DNA of 64,000 nt, taken from the NCBI RefSeq assembly GCF_001514145.1, contig NZ_KQ948662.1:450772-514771 (forward strand). Direction: 5' to 3'. Numbering within the stretch: the first letter of the stretch is position 1; each line of letters begins with the position of its first letter. Source of the stretch: Streptomyces canus. GTDB lineage: Bacteria > Actinomycetota > Actinomycetes > Streptomycetales > Streptomycetaceae. A program made the translations under genes and the position numbers. Below the pieces are notes generated by a model. The model saw only the letters and a program-made list of their open reading frames with translations. It did no database searches and had not been told where the DNA came from. Positions 1-8,412 of the stretch are shown one piece after another.

Positions 1-1070
1 TCGCGGGGCCGCTGGAGTCGCTCGGGGTCTCGCCGTCCACCTCCCGGTCGCTGGCGCTGGTGCTGGGCACCGCGCTGTCGACGGTGTTCCTGATGGTGGT
101 GGGCGAGCTGGTGCCCAAGAACTGGGCGATCTCCTCGCCGTTGGCCATGGCCAAGCGGGTGGGCACCGCGCAGAGCTGGTTCAGCGCGGCCTTCCGCCCC
201 TTCATCACGCACCTCAACAACATGGCCAACCGGGTGGTGCGCCGCTTCGGTCTTGAGCCCGCCGAGGAGCTGGCGTCCGCGCGCGGTCCGCAGGAGCTGG
301 CCGCGCTGGCCCGGCACTCCGCACGGGCGGGCGCGCTGGAGGCGGACACCGCCGAGCTGTTCGTGCGGACGCTCAATCTCGCCGACCTGACCGCGGAGAA
401 CGTGATGACCCCGCGGGTGCAGGTGATCGCCCTGGACGTCCAGGCGACCTGTGAGGACGTGGCGAACGCGACGCGCGCGACCGGGCTGTCCCGGTTTCCC
501 GTCTACCGCGGCAGCCTCGACTCGGTCGTCGGTATCGCGCACATCAAGGACGTCCTGGCGGTACCGGCCGAACTCCGGCCCCGCGCCTCGGTCGCCGAGC
601 TGCTGCGCGAGCCGCTGCTGGTGCCCGAGTCGCTCACCGTGGACCGGCTCCTGGACCGGCTGTCCGGCAAGCGCACGATGGCGGTCGTGATCGACGAGTA
701 CGGGGGCACGGCGGGCGTGGCCACGTTGGAGGACATCGTCGAGGAGGTCGTCGGCGAGGTACGGGACGAGCACGATCCCCACGAGACGTCCGACCTGGCC
801 CCCGAGGGCACCGACGAGGAGGGCAGGGAGCTCTTCCGGGCCGACGGTTCGGCCCGCATGGACCAGCTCGCGCGCGTGGGCCTGCGGGCGCCGGAGGGCC
901 CGTACGAGACGCTGGCCGGACTGCTGGCGACGGAACTCGGCCGCATCCCGGCCGTCGGCGACTCGGTGGAGGTCGCCGGCTGGCGGCTCGACGTGGTGGA
1001 CGCGCAGGGCCGTCGGGCCGCGCGGGTACTGCTGCACGCGCCCTTGACCGGGGAGGCGACCGAGTCATGA
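1..1070 (+). CDS. CNNM/CorC-type CBS-domain transporter (5' partial)
   Basis: This gene enters the window already in frame from base 3, so its N-terminus is missing. The visible part holds the end of a DUF21/CNNM membrane domain (VGELVPKNWA), then two CBS motifs (one after NVMTPRV, the second around VVIDEYGGTAGVATLED), then a C-terminal CorC_HlyC domain (DGSARMDQL to RVLL). This order is that of HlyC/CorC/CNNM proteins, which are linked to Mg2+/Co2+ transport at the membrane. The stop overlaps the next ATG as ATGA. A second family member follows at 1294, as is usual for paired paralogues in streptomycetes. The true ion is unknown. Confidence 0.9.
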   Translation, partial: AGPLESLGVSPSTSRSLALVLGTALSTVFLMVVGELVPKNWAISSPLAMAKRVGTAQSWFSAAFRPFITHLNNMANRVVRRFGLEPAEELASARGPQELAALARHSARAGALEADTAELFVRTLNLADLTAENVMTPRVQVIALDVQATCEDVANATRATGLSRFPVYRGSLDSVVGIAHIKDVLAVPAELRPRASVAELLREPLLVPESLTVDRLLDRLSGKRTMAVVIDEYGGTAGVATLEDIVEEVVGEVRDEHDPHETSDLAPEGTDEEGRELFRADGSARMDQLARVGLRAPEGPYETLAGLLATELGRIPAVGDSVEVAGWRLDVVDAQGRRAARVLLHAPLTGEATES

Positions 1071-1297
1071 CCATCGTCCAGTCACCGGAGGAGGGGGCCC
1101 GCACGGTGGCGGCCGCCAGGCCGCGGGCGTGGACCCGAGCGGTGGCCGCCGCCCGGCCGCAGGAGGGGGCTCGCGCCATGACCACCACCCGGCCGCCGAT
1201 GGAGGTCCGCGCCACGATCACCCCCCAGCCACCCGAGGAGAAGAGGACCGGCGACACGACCGCCACCCAGCCACCCGAGCGGAGGGCCGAGGGATGA
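1067..1297 (+). CDS. Small 12-residue-repeat peptide between two CNNM genes
   Basis: This 76-codon frame is stitched to both neighbours by ATGA overlaps at 1067-1070 and 1294-1297. It starts MTIVQ, close to the MTVVQ start of the downstream transporter, and is then built from about five 12-residue units of the type AVAAARPQEGAR (36 bp each, diverged), rich in Pro, Arg and Thr. It has no membrane segment or known domain. The simplest reading is a minisatellite that expanded at the 5' end of the downstream gene and stayed in frame, so that ribosomes can pass from the first gene to the third. It may be translated only as a coupling peptide. Confidence 0.45.
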   Translation: MTIVQSPEEGARTVAAARPRAWTRAVAAARPQEGARAMTTTRPPMEVRATITPQPPEEKRTGDTTATQPPERRAEG

Positions 1298-2307
1298 CCG
1301 TCGTCCAGTTGTTGATCGGTCTGGCGACTCTCGTCGTCAATGCCTTCTTCGTGGGGGCCGAGTTCGCGCTGATCTCGGTGCGGCGCAGCCAGATCGAGCC
1401 CTACGCCGAGCAGGGCGACCGGCGTGCGAAGAGCGTGCTGTGGGGGCTGGAGCACGTCTCGGCGCTGATGGCGGCCGCGCAGCTCGGGATCACGTTGTGC
1501 ACGCTGGTCCTGGGTGTGGTCGCGGAGCCGGCGATCGCGCATCTGCTGGAGCCGGTGTTCCACGCGGTGGGTGTGCCGAAGGGCGCGGGGCACGCGGTGT
1601 CCTTCGTGATCGCGCTGACCGTGGCGACCTATCTGCACATGCTGCTCGGCGAGATGGTCCCGAAGAACATCGCCCTCGCGGAGCCGGTGCGCAGCGCGCT
1701 GCTGCTCGGGCCGCCGCTGGTCACGCTGGCGCGCGGGCTGCGTCCGGTGATCTTCGCGATCAACGCCTTCGCGAACGCCCTGCTGAAACTGCTGCGCGTG
1801 GAGACCAAGGACGAGGTCACGGCGACCTTCTCGGACGCCGAACTGGCCCGGATCGTACGGGACTCCGGCGAGGCGGGCCTGATCGACGAGCGGGCGCGGG
1901 AACGGCTGCACGACGCGCTGGAACTGGGGCGACGGCCCGTACGGGACGTGGTGCTGCCCCTGGAAAGGGTCGTCTACGCGCGCGTGGGCGTCACGCCGGA
2001 ACAGCTGGAGGCGCTGTCGAACGAGTCCGGATTCTCACGGTTCCCTGTGGTGGACGAGGTGCGGCGGATCGTCGGCTACCTCCACGTCAAGGACGCGCTG
2101 GACGCCTCACCGCGGGATCTGCCGTTCCCGGTGCGGGACATGCGGCCGATCGCGCGGATCCGGGAGAGCACGCCGCTGGACGACGTACTGACGGCGATGC
2201 GGCGCAGCCGTACCCATCTGGCGGCGGTGCTCGGCGAGGACGGGCGGCTGGCGGGGCTGGTGACGATGGAGGACGTGCTGCGGGAACTGTTCGGACGGCA
2301 GGTGTGA
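1294..2307 (+). CDS. CNNM/DUF21-CBS membrane protein, short form
   Basis: A 337-residue protein with an N-terminal DUF21 domain of about four membrane segments (residues 1-150, including LVVNAFFVGAEFALISVRR and GEMVPKNIALAEP) followed by a CBS pair (residues about 195-330). Unlike the upstream paralogue it stops right after the second CBS motif (TMEDVLRELFG) and has no CorC_HlyC domain. The start at ATG 1294 overlaps the preceding stop and begins directly with a membrane segment; a longer in-frame extension upstream is only repeat sequence. It is probably a metal-ion transport or regulatory partner of the upstream protein. Confidence 0.9.
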   Translation: MTVVQLLIGLATLVVNAFFVGAEFALISVRRSQIEPYAEQGDRRAKSVLWGLEHVSALMAAAQLGITLCTLVLGVVAEPAIAHLLEPVFHAVGVPKGAGHAVSFVIALTVATYLHMLLGEMVPKNIALAEPVRSALLLGPPLVTLARGLRPVIFAINAFANALLKLLRVETKDEVTATFSDAELARIVRDSGEAGLIDERARERLHDALELGRRPVRDVVLPLERVVYARVGVTPEQLEALSNESGFSRFPVVDEVRRIVGYLHVKDALDASPRDLPFPVRDMRPIARIRESTPLDDVLTAMRRSRTHLAAVLGEDGRLAGLVTMEDVLRELFGRQV

Positions 2308-2403
2308 CGGGCGGTTCGAGCGGGCGGCGGGCCTGAGTGGCCGTTCGGAGCACCCAGGGCGACCGACCGCCGAGTATGTGCAGCGGTTACCATTTCTTCC
2401 GCC

Positions 2404-3177
2404 ATGCAGACCAATCCCACTTACTCCAGCCTCGTCGCGGTCGGCGACTCCTTCACCGAGGGCATGTCGGACCTGCTGCCGGACGGCTCCTACCGGGGCT
2501 GGGCCGACCTTCTCGCCGGCCGGATGGCCGCCGTGACACCCGGCTTCCGGTACGCCAACCTCGCGGTGCGCGGCAAGCTGATCCAGCAGATCGTCGACGA
2601 GCAGGTCGACGTGGCGGCGGCGATGCAGGCGGACGTGATCACGCTGGTGGGCGGGCTCAACGACACCCTGCGGCCCAAGTGCGACATGGTCCGGGTCCGC
2701 GACCTGCTGACGGAGGCCGTGGAGCGGCTGGCCCCGTCCTGCAAGCAACTGGTGCTGATGCGCAGCCCCGGCCGCCAGGGCCCGGTCCTGGAGAGGTTCC
2801 GGCCGCGCATGGAGGAGCTGTTCACCGTTGTCGACGAGCTCGCCGCACGGCACAGCGCAGTGGTGGTCGACCTGTACGGCGCCCCCTCGCTCTCCGACCC
2901 GCGCCTGTGGGACGTGGACCGGCTGCATCTGACGGCCGAGGGCCACCGCCGCGTCGCCGAGGCCGTGTGGCAGACCCTCGGCTACGACCCCGAGGACACG
3001 GAGTGGCGTACGCCGGTCCCGGCGACGGTCCCACCGAGGTGGGTCGCGCGGCGCGTCGCGGACGCCCGCTTCGCCCGGCAGCACCTGCTGCCGTGGATCG
3101 GCCGACGGCTCACGGGGCGGTCGTCGGGTGACGGCCTGCCGCCGAAGCGTCCCGACCTGCGGCCCTACGAGCCCTAG
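2404..3177 (+). CDS. SGNH/GDSL-family hydrolase
   Basis: A 257-residue protein with all four SGNH blocks: GDSF near residue 13 (nucleophile Ser), a Gly in AVRGK, GGLND with the oxyanion Asn, and DRLHLTAEGH with the catalytic Asp/His. No signal peptide is seen, so it is likely cytoplasmic. It is an esterase or lipase of unknown substrate. It follows the CBS genes after a 96-base gap and is closely followed by a DUF4326 gene. Confidence 0.88.
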   Translation: MQTNPTYSSLVAVGDSFTEGMSDLLPDGSYRGWADLLAGRMAAVTPGFRYANLAVRGKLIQQIVDEQVDVAAAMQADVITLVGGLNDTLRPKCDMVRVRDLLTEAVERLAPSCKQLVLMRSPGRQGPVLERFRPRMEELFTVVDELAARHSAVVVDLYGAPSLSDPRLWDVDRLHLTAEGHRRVAEAVWQTLGYDPEDTEWRTPVPATVPPRWVARRVADARFARQHLLPWIGRRLTGRSSGDGLPPKRPDLRPYEP

Positions 3178-3183
3178 GACGTC

Positions 3184-3525
3184 GTGCACACGCGCGTGGT
3201 CAACGTCAGGGGCCGTATCCACGAGTACGGCCCCCGTCTCGAACACGCGCCCGCCGACCTCGTCTACGTCGGCCGACGCTGGACCATGGGCGGCTGGGAC
3301 CTGCCGAAGCACCCGCTGTACAACCCGTTCGCGTACGACACCCCCTCGCGCCGCCGGGACGGCACGCGGGCCGAGGTCATGGCGAAGTACCGGGTGTATC
3401 TGCTGCAGCGACCGGATCTGCTCGCTCTGGTCCCCGGCCTTCGCGGCAGGGCCCTGGCCTGCTGGTGCGCACCCGAACCGTGTCACGCCGATGTGCCGGC
3501 GGAGCACGCGGAAGACCTCTCGTAG
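3184..3525 (+). CDS. DUF4326 domain protein
   Basis: A 113-residue protein beginning at GTG 3184, only six bases after the hydrolase stop, so the two are probably cotranscribed. It shows the DUF4326 pattern: GRRW, then LYNPF, then RGRALACWCAPEPCHAD near the C-terminus, with conserved Cys and His that could bind metal. The biochemical role of the family is not known. Confidence 0.8.
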   Translation: MHTRVVNVRGRIHEYGPRLEHAPADLVYVGRRWTMGGWDLPKHPLYNPFAYDTPSRRRDGTRAEVMAKYRVYLLQRPDLLALVPGLRGRALACWCAPEPCHADVPAEHAEDLS

Positions 3526-3570
3526 GTTCCGACGAACGGAGCCCGGGCGCTGGCCTGCACGAATCGCCAG

Positions 3571-3587
3571 TAGAATCCGTACACGTG
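3571..3587 (+). promoter_or_regulatory. Likely leaderless promoter of purB
   Basis: A TAGAAT -10 hexamer at 3571-3576 ends eight bases before GTG 3585, and no Shine-Dalgarno sequence is present. In streptomycetes this spacing usually means transcription starts at or next to the start codon. It also decides the start: the open frame reaches back to 3465, but that part would lie upstream of transcription. Confidence 0.5.
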
Positions 3588-5027
3588 ACTTCCGCTCCCG
3601 CCAAGCCCCGCATCCCGAACGTCCTCGCCGGACGCTACGCCTCCGCCGAGCTCGCCACGCTCTGGTCGCCCGAGCAGAAGGTGAAGCTCGAGCGTCAGCT
3701 CTGGCTCGCCGTGCTGCGGGCCCAGAAGGACCTCGGGATCGAGGTGCCCGAGGAGGCCCTCGCCGACTACGAGCAGGTCCTGGACACCGTCGACCTGGCC
3801 TCCATCGCGGAGCGCGAGAAGGTCACGCGGCACGACGTGAAGGCGCGGATCGAGGAGTTCAACGACCTCGCCGGGCACGAGCAGGTCCACAAGGGCATGA
3901 CCTCCCGGGACCTCACGGAGAACGTCGAGCAGCTCCAGATCCGGCTCTCCCTCGAACTGATCCGCGACCGCAGCGTGGCCGTCCTGGCGCGCCTCGGCAA
4001 GCTGGCCGGCGAGTACGGCGAGCTGGTCATGGCCGGTCGCTCCCACAACGTGGCCGCGCAGGCCACCACTCTCGGCAAGCGTTTCGCGACCGCGGCGGAC
4101 GAGCTCCTCGTCGCGTACGGCCGGGTCGAGGAGCTGCTGGCCCGCTACCCGCTGCGCGGCATCAAGGGCCCGGTCGGTACCGCGCAGGACATGCTGGACC
4201 TGCTGGGCGGGGACGCCTCGAAGCTGGCGGAGCTGGAGCAGCGGATCGCCGGTCACCTGGGCTTCTCGCAGGCGTTCACCTCGGTCGGCCAGGTCTACCC
4301 GCGCTCCCTGGACTACGAGGTCGTCACCGCGCTGGTGCAGGTGGCGGCGGCCCCGTCCTCGCTGGCGAAGACGATCCGGTTGATGGCCGGGCACGAGCTG
4401 GTGACCGAGGGGTTCAAGCCGGGCCAGGTCGGCTCCTCCGCGATGCCGCACAAGATGAACACGCGGTCCTGCGAGCGCGTCAACGGCCTGATGGTCATCC
4501 TGCGCGGCTACGCCTCGATGACCGGCGAGCTGGCGGGCGACCAGTGGAACGAGGGCGACGTGTCCTGCTCTGTGGTGCGCCGGGTCGCGCTGCCGGACGC
4601 GTTCTTCGCTCTCGATGGTCTCCTGGAGACCTTCCTGACGGTCCTCGACGAGTTCGGCGCCTTCCCGGCCGTCGTCGCGCGCGAGCTGGACCGCTACCTG
4701 CCCTTCCTCGCCACCACCAAGGTGCTGATGGGCGCGGTGCGCGCGGGTGTCGGCCGTGAGGTCGCGCACGAGGCGATCAAGGAGAACGCCGTCGCCTCCG
4801 CCCTCGCGATGCGCGAGCAGGGCGCCGAGCGCAACGAACTCCTCGACAAGCTGGCCGCGGACGAGCGCATTCCGCTCGACCGGGCCGGGCTGGACGCGCT
4901 GATGGCCGACAAGCTGTCCTTCACGGGCGCCGCGGCCGACCAGGTCACCGCGGTCGTGGGCCGGATCGAGGAGATCGTGAAGCAGCACCCGCAGGCGGCG
5001 GGCTACACCCCCGGAGCGATCCTCTGA
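3585..5027 (+). CDS. purB: Adenylosuccinate lyase
   Basis: A 480-residue enzyme of the fumarase/aspartase superfamily. It cleaves SAICAR and adenylosuccinate in purine synthesis. The signature loop SSAMPHKMN lies near residue 290, and the TSRDL and SHNVAAQ segments match active-site regions of the actinobacterial PurB group. Length fits the family. GTG 3585 is chosen because of the -10 sequence just upstream. The stop TGA overlaps the CTG proposed as the start of the uracil-DNA glycosylase gene. Confidence 0.96.
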   Translation: MTSAPAKPRIPNVLAGRYASAELATLWSPEQKVKLERQLWLAVLRAQKDLGIEVPEEALADYEQVLDTVDLASIAEREKVTRHDVKARIEEFNDLAGHEQVHKGMTSRDLTENVEQLQIRLSLELIRDRSVAVLARLGKLAGEYGELVMAGRSHNVAAQATTLGKRFATAADELLVAYGRVEELLARYPLRGIKGPVGTAQDMLDLLGGDASKLAELEQRIAGHLGFSQAFTSVGQVYPRSLDYEVVTALVQVAAAPSSLAKTIRLMAGHELVTEGFKPGQVGSSAMPHKMNTRSCERVNGLMVILRGYASMTGELAGDQWNEGDVSCSVVRRVALPDAFFALDGLLETFLTVLDEFGAFPAVVARELDRYLPFLATTKVLMGAVRAGVGREVAHEAIKENAVASALAMREQGAERNELLDKLAADERIPLDRAGLDALMADKLSFTGAAADQVTAVVGRIEEIVKQHPQAAGYTPGAIL

Positions 5028-5572
5028 CCCGCTTTACCCCCGAGGAGTTGGAGGCCGCCCGCGACCGTCTCGTACCGGACGTGGTCGCGGACGGTCTCCG
5101 TGTGCTGTTCTGCGGCATCAACCCCGGTCTGATGACGGCCGCTACGGGGCATCACTTCGCCCGGCCCGGCAACCGGTTCTGGCCGGTGCTCCATCTGTCC
5201 GGCTTCACGCCGAGGCTCCTGAAGCCGTCTGAGCAGCAGGAGTTGCTGTCGTACGGGCTCGGGATCACCAATGTCGTGGCCCGGGCGTCCGCGCGGGCGG
5301 ACGAGCTGAGCGCCGAGGAGTACCGCGAGGGCGGGCGGCTGCTGGCGGAGAAGGTTTCGCGGCTCAGGCCCCGGTGGCTTGCCGTGGTGGGGGTCACCGC
5401 CTATCGCGCGGCCTTCGACGACAGGAAGGCGAAGGTCGGGCCGCAGGAGCGGACGATCGGGGAGACGCGCGTGTGGGTGCTGCCGAATCCGAGTGGCCTC
5501 AACGCGCACTGGACGGCGGCGACGATGGCGGAGGAGTTCGCCCGGCTCCGGGGCGCGGCGGGGGACGGCTAG
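5024..5572 (+). CDS. mug: Mug-type G/U mismatch uracil-DNA glycosylase
   Basis: The protein has the two family motifs GINPG (near residue 30) and NPSGLNA near the C-terminus, plus the GNRFW segment. These enzymes remove uracil or ethenocytosine from mismatched DNA. The start is unusual. TTG 5048 would have GGAG only one base upstream, whereas CTG 5024, overlapping the purB stop as CTGA, has GGAG at 5013-5016 with ideal seven-base spacing and adds the family-like residues LTRFTPEE. I prefer CTG 5024 (182 residues); TTG 5048 (174 residues) is the alternative. Confidence 0.85.
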   Translation: MTRFTPEELEAARDRLVPDVVADGLRVLFCGINPGLMTAATGHHFARPGNRFWPVLHLSGFTPRLLKPSEQQELLSYGLGITNVVARASARADELSAEEYREGGRLLAEKVSRLRPRWLAVVGVTAYRAAFDDRKAKVGPQERTIGETRVWVLPNPSGLNAHWTAATMAEEFARLRGAAGDG

Positions 5573-5576
5573 CGGG

Positions 5577-6023
5577 TCAGACCGGGTCGATGTCCGAGGC
5601 CACGGCCAGGACATGAACCTCGTCGGTGTGGTCCCGGTAGCCCACGCCGAGGGCGATCCAGCGGTCCGAGCCCGGGGGTTGCCACAGGTCCAGGTCGTCC
5701 GCCACGGAGCTCGTCGTGGCCCAGGGTTCGGGTATCTCCTCGCCCCGCTCGCTGTGCACGCGGAGCGTGCCCATTCCCCAGAGCGGCTGCTGCCTGCCCC
5801 AACGGTCGTTCAACTGCTGCGCTATGAAGCTCTTCAGGGCGTAGAAGTCCTCCACGGTCGCCATGCGGCGCGCCGCGTCACCGGTCCGCGTCCCGTGGCT
5901 CACCGCTAACGACTCGATGCGGTAACCGGGTCCCGCCCCGTAGGGCACCGGCTCGCCGTCCGCCGCGCTCAGGTCGCGGGCACACAGCGAGTCGATCGCG
6001 GCGAGATACTTCGCACTGTCCAT
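5577..6023 (-). CDS. Conserved hypothetical actinobacterial protein
   Basis: A 148-residue soluble protein starting MDSAKYLAAID at 6023. It is acidic, with no signal peptide and no recognised motif, and carries a Trp-rich C-terminal half (LWGMG, DLWQPPG, RWIALG). The frame is open further upstream, but that part is the tandem-repeat DNA and is unlikely to be translated. It converges on mug with four bases between the stops. Confidence 0.65.
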   Translation of the reverse strand: MDSAKYLAAIDSLCARDLSAADGEPVPYGAGPGYRIESLAVSHGTRTGDAARRMATVEDFYALKSFIAQQLNDRWGRQQPLWGMGTLRVHSERGEEIPEPWATTSSVADDLDLWQPPGSDRWIALGVGYRDHTDEVHVLAVASDIDPV

Positions 6024-6074
6024 GTGATCCAGTAAACCGGCCCCCACTGACATTTGGCGGGGCGTCAAGTGACT

Positions 6075-6635
6075 CGGGGGGCCGGACGCCCCGGTCGACG
6101 GACCGGTCGTGGGGTCGGGCGTCCCGGGCACGGACCCGCCGGGGAGTCAGGCGCGCCAACAACGGACCGCCGCAGGATCAGGCACCCCGCCACGGACCGC
6201 CGCAGGTCGGGCGTCCCCGGCCAGTGGCCCGCCGAGGGGCAGGCCTCCCAGCCAGGGGCCCGCCCGGGGCCTCCCGGCCACACACCCGCAGGGAGCGGGC
6301 GTCCCCGACGACGGACCAGTCGTGGGTCAGGCGTCCCAGCCACGGACCCGCCGGGGAGTCAGGCACCCCAACAACGGACCGCCGCAGGATCAGGCACCCC
6401 GCCACGGACCGCCGCAGGTCGGGCGCCCCCGGCCAGTGGCCCGCCGAGGGGCAGGCCTCCCAGCCAGGGGCCCGCCCGGGGCCTCCCGGCCACACACCCG
6501 CAGGGGGCGGAGTCCCCGGCGACGGACCGGTCGTGGGGTCAGGCGTCCCAGCCACGGACCCGCCGGGGAGTCAGGCACCCCAACAACGGACCACCGCAGG
6601 ATCAGGCACCCCGTCACCGACCCGCCCTGCGGTCA
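6075..6635. repeat. 212-bp GC-rich tandem repeat, about 2.5 copies
   Basis: The segment CACGGACCCGCCGGGGAGTC recurs at 6129, 6341 and 6553, exactly 212 bases apart, and flanking sequence repeats with it. Each unit is itself made of diverged short blocks of the form ACGGACCGCCGCAGGATCAG. It lies between the exporter permease stop and the start of the 5577-6023 gene, so it occupies that gene's whole upstream region. Open frames in it on both strands are low-complexity Pro/Arg/Gly and I do not call them genes. Confidence 0.85.
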
Positions 6636-7382
6636 GGCATCCCGGCGGCGCAAGCTCCACGCGCCCGCCGTGACGGCTGCCGCTGTCCACAGGGCGGTGA
6701 CGCCGAGTCCGGTCCACGGGCCCAGAGTGCGGTCGGGGGTTTCGTACAGGACTGTCTGTCCGGCTCTGTCGGGCAGGAAGTCGGCGACGCCGGCCCCGGC
6801 CGCGTCTCCGATCACGAAGGAGACGACGAGGATGAACGGGATGATCAGGGAGAGTGCGCCCACACCACTGCGCAACAGGGTCGCGACTCCCGCCGCGAAC
6901 AAGGCCATCAGCGTGAGGTAGACCGCACAGCCGATGACACCGCGCGTCTGCTCACCTGTGGAGAGGCCGCTCGCCGCGTCCCCGAGCCCGGCCCGTCCCA
7001 CGACGAGCGCCGCGAGTGCGGTGACCAGCCCGACGGCCAGCGTCGGCACGCCGATCGCGAGCAGCTTCGCCGCGAACCACCGCCCCCGCCGCGGTACAGC
7101 GGCCAGCGACAGCCGGAGCCCACCCCCGTGGAACTCCGACGACACCGCCATCGCTCCGAAGGAGATGGCCGCGATCTGGCCCGGCCCGACCCCGGACAGC
7201 GCCATGAACAGCGGATCGAATTCGGGGTCCGAGGTCTCGGAGACCCCGGCGATCGCGGAGAACGCGGTGGTCGCCGCGAACAGAGCGAGCAACGCGCCGA
7301 GGAGCGAGCGCAGCGTACGGATCTTCAGCCACTCGGAGCGGAGGACCGGGGCGAAGGAGCGGGGGATGGGTGGGGACGACAT
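6633..7382 (-). CDS. ABC-2 type exporter permease
   Basis: A 249-residue hydrophobic protein with about six membrane segments and the cytoplasmic loop typical of ABC-2 permeases (SEFHGGGLRLSLAAVPRRGR). It starts one base after the stop of the ATPase gene (TGACATG), so the two form an operon and probably one exporter. Substrate unknown. The divergent two-component pair at 8413 probably controls it and may sense the exported compound. Confidence 0.88.
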   Translation of the reverse strand: MSSPPIPRSFAPVLRSEWLKIRTLRSLLGALLALFAATTAFSAIAGVSETSDPEFDPLFMALSGVGPGQIAAISFGAMAVSSEFHGGGLRLSLAAVPRRGRWFAAKLLAIGVPTLAVGLVTALAALVVGRAGLGDAASGLSTGEQTRGVIGCAVYLTLMALFAAGVATLLRSGVGALSLIIPFILVVSFVIGDAAGAGVADFLPDRAGQTVLYETPDRTLGPWTGLGVTALWTAAAVTAGAWSLRRRDA

Positions 7383-7383
7383 G

Positions 7384-8304
7384 TCAGGCCTCCTGCGGCT
7401 GTGCGGTGAACTCTGTCTCGGTCGCGGTCAGATCCAGGTAGGCCTGTTCCAACGTGGCTTCCTGTGTGGCCAGTTCGAGGAGCGGCACGCGCGCGGCGGA
7501 GACGATGGCGCCGATCTCGTCCACGCGCGTGTGCTGCACGGTCCAGTGCCCGTCCTCGTGCTCCACGGCGTCGTGACCGTGCCGGGCGAGGGCGCTCTTG
7601 AGGGCGGTGGGGTCCGTCGTGCGGATGCGGACGCCGGGCCGCACGCGTGCGTGGATGAACTCCCGCATCGGTGTGTCGGCGAGCAGCCGCCCCCGGCCCA
7701 GGACGACGAGGTGGTCGGCGAAGGACGCGGTCTCGTTCATGAGGTGGCTGGAGACCAGCACCGTGCGGCCCTCTCCGGCCAGCCGGCGCAGCAACTCGCG
7801 GATCCAGATGATGCCTTCGGGGTCGAGGCCGTTCGAGGGCTCGTCGAGCATGACCACGCCGGGGTCGCCGAGCAGGGCGGCCGCGATGCCGAGCCGCTGC
7901 CGCATGCCCAGGGAGTACGTCTTCACCCGGCGCCTTGCGACCGAGGCCAGCCCCGTCTGCTCCAGCACCTCCTCGACCCGGCGGTCGGGGATGCGGTTGC
8001 TCGCCGCCAGCGTGCGCAGGTGGTCGCGGCCGGAGCGGGAGCCGTGCGCGGCCTGGGCGTCGAGCAGGGCGCCCACATGACGCAGGGGTTCGTCGAGTGT
8101 GACGTAGGCGCGGCCGCCGATCGTGGCCGTCCCGGAGGTCGGACGGTCGAGACCGAGGACGAGCCTCATGGTGGTGGACTTTCCGGCGCCGTTGGGCCCG
8201 AGGAAGCCGGTGACCCGGCCGGGCAGGACACGGAAGGTGACGTCGTCCACGGCTCGTCGTGTGCCGAACTCCTTGGTGAGGGCTTGGACTTCGATGCTGG
8301 TCAT
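7384..8304 (-). CDS. ABC transporter ATP-binding subunit (DRA-type)
   Basis: A 306-residue ATPase with Walker A GPNGAGKST, signature YSLGMRQR, Walker B VVMLDEPSNGLDP and H-loop SSHLM. The C-terminal 80 residues form the extra domain usual in drug or bacteriocin exporters of the BcrA/DrrA class. First gene of the operon with the permease at 6633. The start ATG at 8304 is set by the MTSIEVQALTK beginning of the nucleotide-binding domain. Confidence 0.92.
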   Translation of the reverse strand: MTSIEVQALTKEFGTRRAVDDVTFRVLPGRVTGFLGPNGAGKSTTMRLVLGLDRPTSGTATIGGRAYVTLDEPLRHVGALLDAQAAHGSRSGRDHLRTLAASNRIPDRRVEEVLEQTGLASVARRRVKTYSLGMRQRLGIAAALLGDPGVVMLDEPSNGLDPEGIIWIRELLRRLAGEGRTVLVSSHLMNETASFADHLVVLGRGRLLADTPMREFIHARVRPGVRIRTTDPTALKSALARHGHDAVEHEDGHWTVQHTRVDEIGAIVSAARVPLLELATQEATLEQAYLDLTATETEFTAQPQEA

Positions 8305-8336
8305 GGCAGCAGCCTGGCGGGTGCCGCGGGGGCGGG

Positions 8337-8380
8337 GCCTCCCCCGTGTGTGGAGATCGTCTCCCCCGTGCGGGGGAGGC
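8337..8380. promoter_or_regulatory. Inverted repeat in exporter/kinase divergent region
   Basis: GCCTCCCCCG at 8337-8346 is perfectly inverted as CGGGGGAGGC at 8371-8380, with another CTCCCCCGTG between them. It sits in the 108-base space between the divergent exporter and kinase genes. It could be the response-regulator site or a structured leader. No factor is proven. Confidence 0.4.
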
Positions 8381-8412
8381 TCGTTGTCGGTGGCGGCTGG
8401 CACGATGACCAA

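Noticed and set aside
6075..6635. Possible CRISPR array
   Set aside because: Repeats are contiguous 212-bp units with nested short repeats, with no unique spacers of constant length and no cas gene nearby.
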